From Nitrospira sp. (GTDB lineage: Bacteria > Nitrospirota > Nitrospiria > Nitrospirales > Nitrospiraceae): a stretch of DNA of 64,000 nt. Of the stretch, positions 62,125-64,000 are shown one piece after another. Every line of letters begins with the position of its first letter. Within the stretch, counting starts at the first letter, position 1. The DNA lies in contig SWDM01000018.1 in assembly GCA_005116835.1 (NCBI GenBank), positions 65,485 to 129,484 of the forward strand, in the 5' to 3' direction. The notes under the pieces are model-generated. The model saw only the letters and a list, made by a program, of their open reading frames with translations. It had not been told where the DNA came from and searched no databases. Both the position numbers and the translations under genes were made by a program.

Positions 62125-63936
62125 ATGGTTCTGAAACGTTGGCTGGTGGGCGATCCACTTAAGAGCACTCAGGCCGCACATCAACGGCTCTCCAAAACCA
62201 TCGCCCTCGCGATCTTTTCCTCGAACGCGATTTCTTCCGTCGCCTATGCCACGGAGGAGATCTTGCTCGTGCTTGTTCTTGCGGGAACCGCCGCCATTGC
62301 CTGGTCCATTCCCGTCAGCTTTGCGATTCTGTTTCTCATCGTCATCCTGACCATTTCCTATCGTCAAATCATCTATGAATACCCGGATGGCGGTGGAGCC
62401 TATGTTGTCGCCCGCAATAACTTTGGGGAACAGCCGGCGCTGATCGGCGCGGCGGCGTTGATGATCGACTATGTCCTCACAGTTGCCGTCAGCGTGGCCG
62501 CGGGCATCGCAGCCCTAACCTCAGCTGTACCGAGTTTATTCGAATATCGTGTAGCCCTTGGGCTCGCTGCCATCATCTTCATGGTCGTCATCAATCTGCG
62601 CGGCGTGCGTGAGTCGGGGACTTTCTTCGCCTTCCCCACCTACTTTGGGGTCGGCATCATCGGAATCATGGTGGGGATCGGAAGCGTCCAGACCTTCTTT
62701 GGGCAAGCTGCCTCGTTGCCGCCGATTAACCCGACTACGGTCGAAGAACTGACACTCTTCCTCATCCTTCGCACCTTCGCCGCAGGCTGTACAGCCGTGA
62801 CCGGGATGGAAGTGGTCTCGAACAGCGTAAAAGCTTTTCGCCCGCCGGAGTCCCGAAATGCCTCGGCCACCATGCTGCATATGTCGCTGATTCTGACTGC
62901 ATTATTTATGGGAATCACCTTCCTGGCCTACCACGCTGGGATCCAGCCCAAAACGGATGAGACCGTCATTTCTCAATTGGCACGGCTCACCTTTGGCACG
63001 GGAGCCCTGTACTACTCGCTCCAGATTGGGACGATGCTGCTATTAGTCCTTGCCGCCAATAGCGCCTTTGCGGCCTTCCCCCAGCTCGCTTCGATCCTGG
63101 CCCGAGACGGGTACATGCCCCGCCAGATGGCGACTTTCGGCGACCGTCTGGTGTTCTCGAACGGGATTGTCGTCTTAGGGGTTATCGCTTGTTTTCTCCT
63201 GATCCTCTTTCACGGCGACACACATGCTCTGATTCCGCTCTATGCCATCGGCGTGTTCATCTCCTTTACACTGTCTCAAGCCGGCATGGTGCGCCAGTGG
63301 ATAACCAAGAAGGGATCCCATTGGCGAGCGAAACTGATCGTCAACGGCGTAGGCGCCGTCACAACCGGCATCGCCCTCATCATCATTGCCACGACTAAGT
63401 TTACACAGGGCGCCTGGATCGTCTTTCTCCTTATTTCCATACTGGTCTCGATGTTCCGTTCGATCCGCTCGCACTATAAAGCCGTTGCCGAACAGATCTC
63501 GCTCACGCGTGATCACCGCCCTCCCCTGCCACGACGCAATATCGTCGTGATTCCCATCAACGGCGTCAATAAAGCAGTCATTCGAGCGGTCGATTATGCG
63601 CGCAGCCGCCCCGGCGAGATTCATGCCGTGATGGTGGATGTGGACCCACAATCCACGGCACGCATACAAATCCAGTGGGCTCAATGGGGTTGTGGTGTCA
63701 ATTTGATCGCTCTCCCCTCTCCCTACCGCTCCGTCCTAAAATCCTTGCTCGACTACATCGAGAAAATTCTGGAAAAAGAGCCCGACATCTGGGTAACCGT
63801 CGTCATCCCGGAGATTCTGCCCGCCCATTGGTGGCAGAGCATCTTGCACAACCAACGGGCGCTGCTCCTCAAGACCGCGCTCCTGTTCACAGAGCGCGTT
63901 ATCCTGACCGACGTCCCCTTCCACCTGAAGAGGTGA
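62125..63936 (+). CDS. APC-superfamily permease
   Basis: 603 aa from ATG 62125 (alternatives: ATG 62116, GTG 62092). N-terminal LVGDPLKSTQAAHQRLSKTIALAIFSSNAISSVAYATEEILL is typical of this APC subgroup; GGGAYVVARNNFGEQPAL and ~12 membrane spans follow. The soluble C-terminal ~150 residues (RRNIVVIPINGVNKAVIRAVDYARSRPGEIHAV) resemble a universal-stress-like domain. Transports amino acids or K+ in relatives; substrate not decided. Confidence 0.85.
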   Translation: MVLKRWLVGDPLKSTQAAHQRLSKTIALAIFSSNAISSVAYATEEILLVLVLAGTAAIAWSIPVSFAILFLIVILTISYRQIIYEYPDGGGAYVVARNNFGEQPALIGAAALMIDYVLTVAVSVAAGIAALTSAVPSLFEYRVALGLAAIIFMVVINLRGVRESGTFFAFPTYFGVGIIGIMVGIGSVQTFFGQAASLPPINPTTVEELTLFLILRTFAAGCTAVTGMEVVSNSVKAFRPPESRNASATMLHMSLILTALFMGITFLAYHAGIQPKTDETVISQLARLTFGTGALYYSLQIGTMLLLVLAANSAFAAFPQLASILARDGYMPRQMATFGDRLVFSNGIVVLGVIACFLLILFHGDTHALIPLYAIGVFISFTLSQAGMVRQWITKKGSHWRAKLIVNGVGAVTTGIALIIIATTKFTQGAWIVFLLISILVSMFRSIRSHYKAVAEQISLTRDHRPPLPRRNIVVIPINGVNKAVIRAVDYARSRPGEIHAVMVDVDPQSTARIQIQWAQWGCGVNLIALPSPYRSVLKSLLDYIEKILEKEPDIWVTVVIPEILPAHWWQSILHNQRALLLKTALLFTERVILTDVPFHLKR

Positions 63937-63937
63937 C

Positions 63938-63976
63938 CGTGAAGCGTGAAGCGTTAAGCGTGAAACGCACGAGCAT
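63938..63976. repeat. GTGAAGCG repeat at right edge
   Basis: CGTGAAGCGTGAAGCGTTAAGCG, same family as the 30076 palindrome, directly after the permease stop; the inverse arm is not present within the window. Confidence 0.7.
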
Positions 63977-64000
63977 GTATCGGAGCCCCGGTCTGATCCT

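Overview
The window looks like a chromosomal segment of a Nitrospira-type nitrite-oxidising bacterium (Nitrospirota). This is inferred from gene content. There are two nitrite-oxidoreductase gamma-like (NxrC-like) haem proteins, a TorD-type molybdoenzyme chaperone, a four-cluster ferredoxin, two large cytochrome bd-like oxidase subunits, many membrane c-type cytochromes, MobA and a very large multicopper oxidase. Most genes lie on the minus strand. No rRNA, tRNA or CRISPR array was seen.

Layout. (1) 1-10.5 kb: the first ~2,315 codons of a giant RTX protein whose N-terminus looks like a T4-type (GH24) lysozyme. It is translationally coupled to a secreted hypothetical protein and is followed by decayed material: a frameshifted gene and its second copy, a 10-bp x 11 tandem repeat, an RTX gene scrap, a truncated REP-associated transposase and a nucleotidyltransferase-like pair. 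(2) 10.5-14.6 kb: an NXR-accessory cluster (NxrC-like subunit, 44-aa membrane microprotein, TorD chaperone, ferredoxin, zinc-ribbon protein) with no catalytic alpha or beta subunit in the window. (3) 14.8-25.4 kb: an accessory island with a seven-bladed WD40 protein and its broken copy, HigBA and Phd/ParE-type toxin-antitoxin pairs, two wrecked antidote genes, several dispersed repeats, and a two-gene cassette of a GHKL-ATPase/PD-(D/E)XK protein plus a reverse transcriptase. That cassette is the best candidate here for an undescribed defence system. (4) 25.4-37.9 kb: housekeeping genes: an NtrC-type two-component pair, SecF, SecD, YajC, Tgt, ArgS, a family 9 glycosyltransferase and MobA. (5) 37.9-44.6 kb: a respiratory operon reading leftward from two 40-aa membrane microproteins, through a bd-like oxidase, a membrane cytochrome with three CxxC sites (two CxxCH and one CxxCY), and a mono-haem membrane cytochrome, to an NxrC-like protein carrying two cytochrome c domains, closed by a strong terminator. 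(6) 44.7-53.4 kb: a second bd-like oxidase gene with two SUMF1-fold proteins, a DUF3047 protein, a protein with two PCP-reductase-like domains, a DUF420-like protein and a methyltransferase. (7) 54-62 kb: two secreted proteins with a CxxHxxM copper-like motif, an SmbP-like metal-binding protein and a 1,581-aa multicopper oxidase. (8) 62.1-63.9 kb: an APC-family permease.

Functionally, regions 2, 5 and 6 fit quinone- or cytochrome-linked respiration: gamma-like subunits and cytochromes would pass electrons to the bd-like membrane proteins. Region 7 looks like periplasmic copper or metal redox chemistry. A palindromic repeat built on GTGAAGCG recurs between genes from 30 kb to the right edge.
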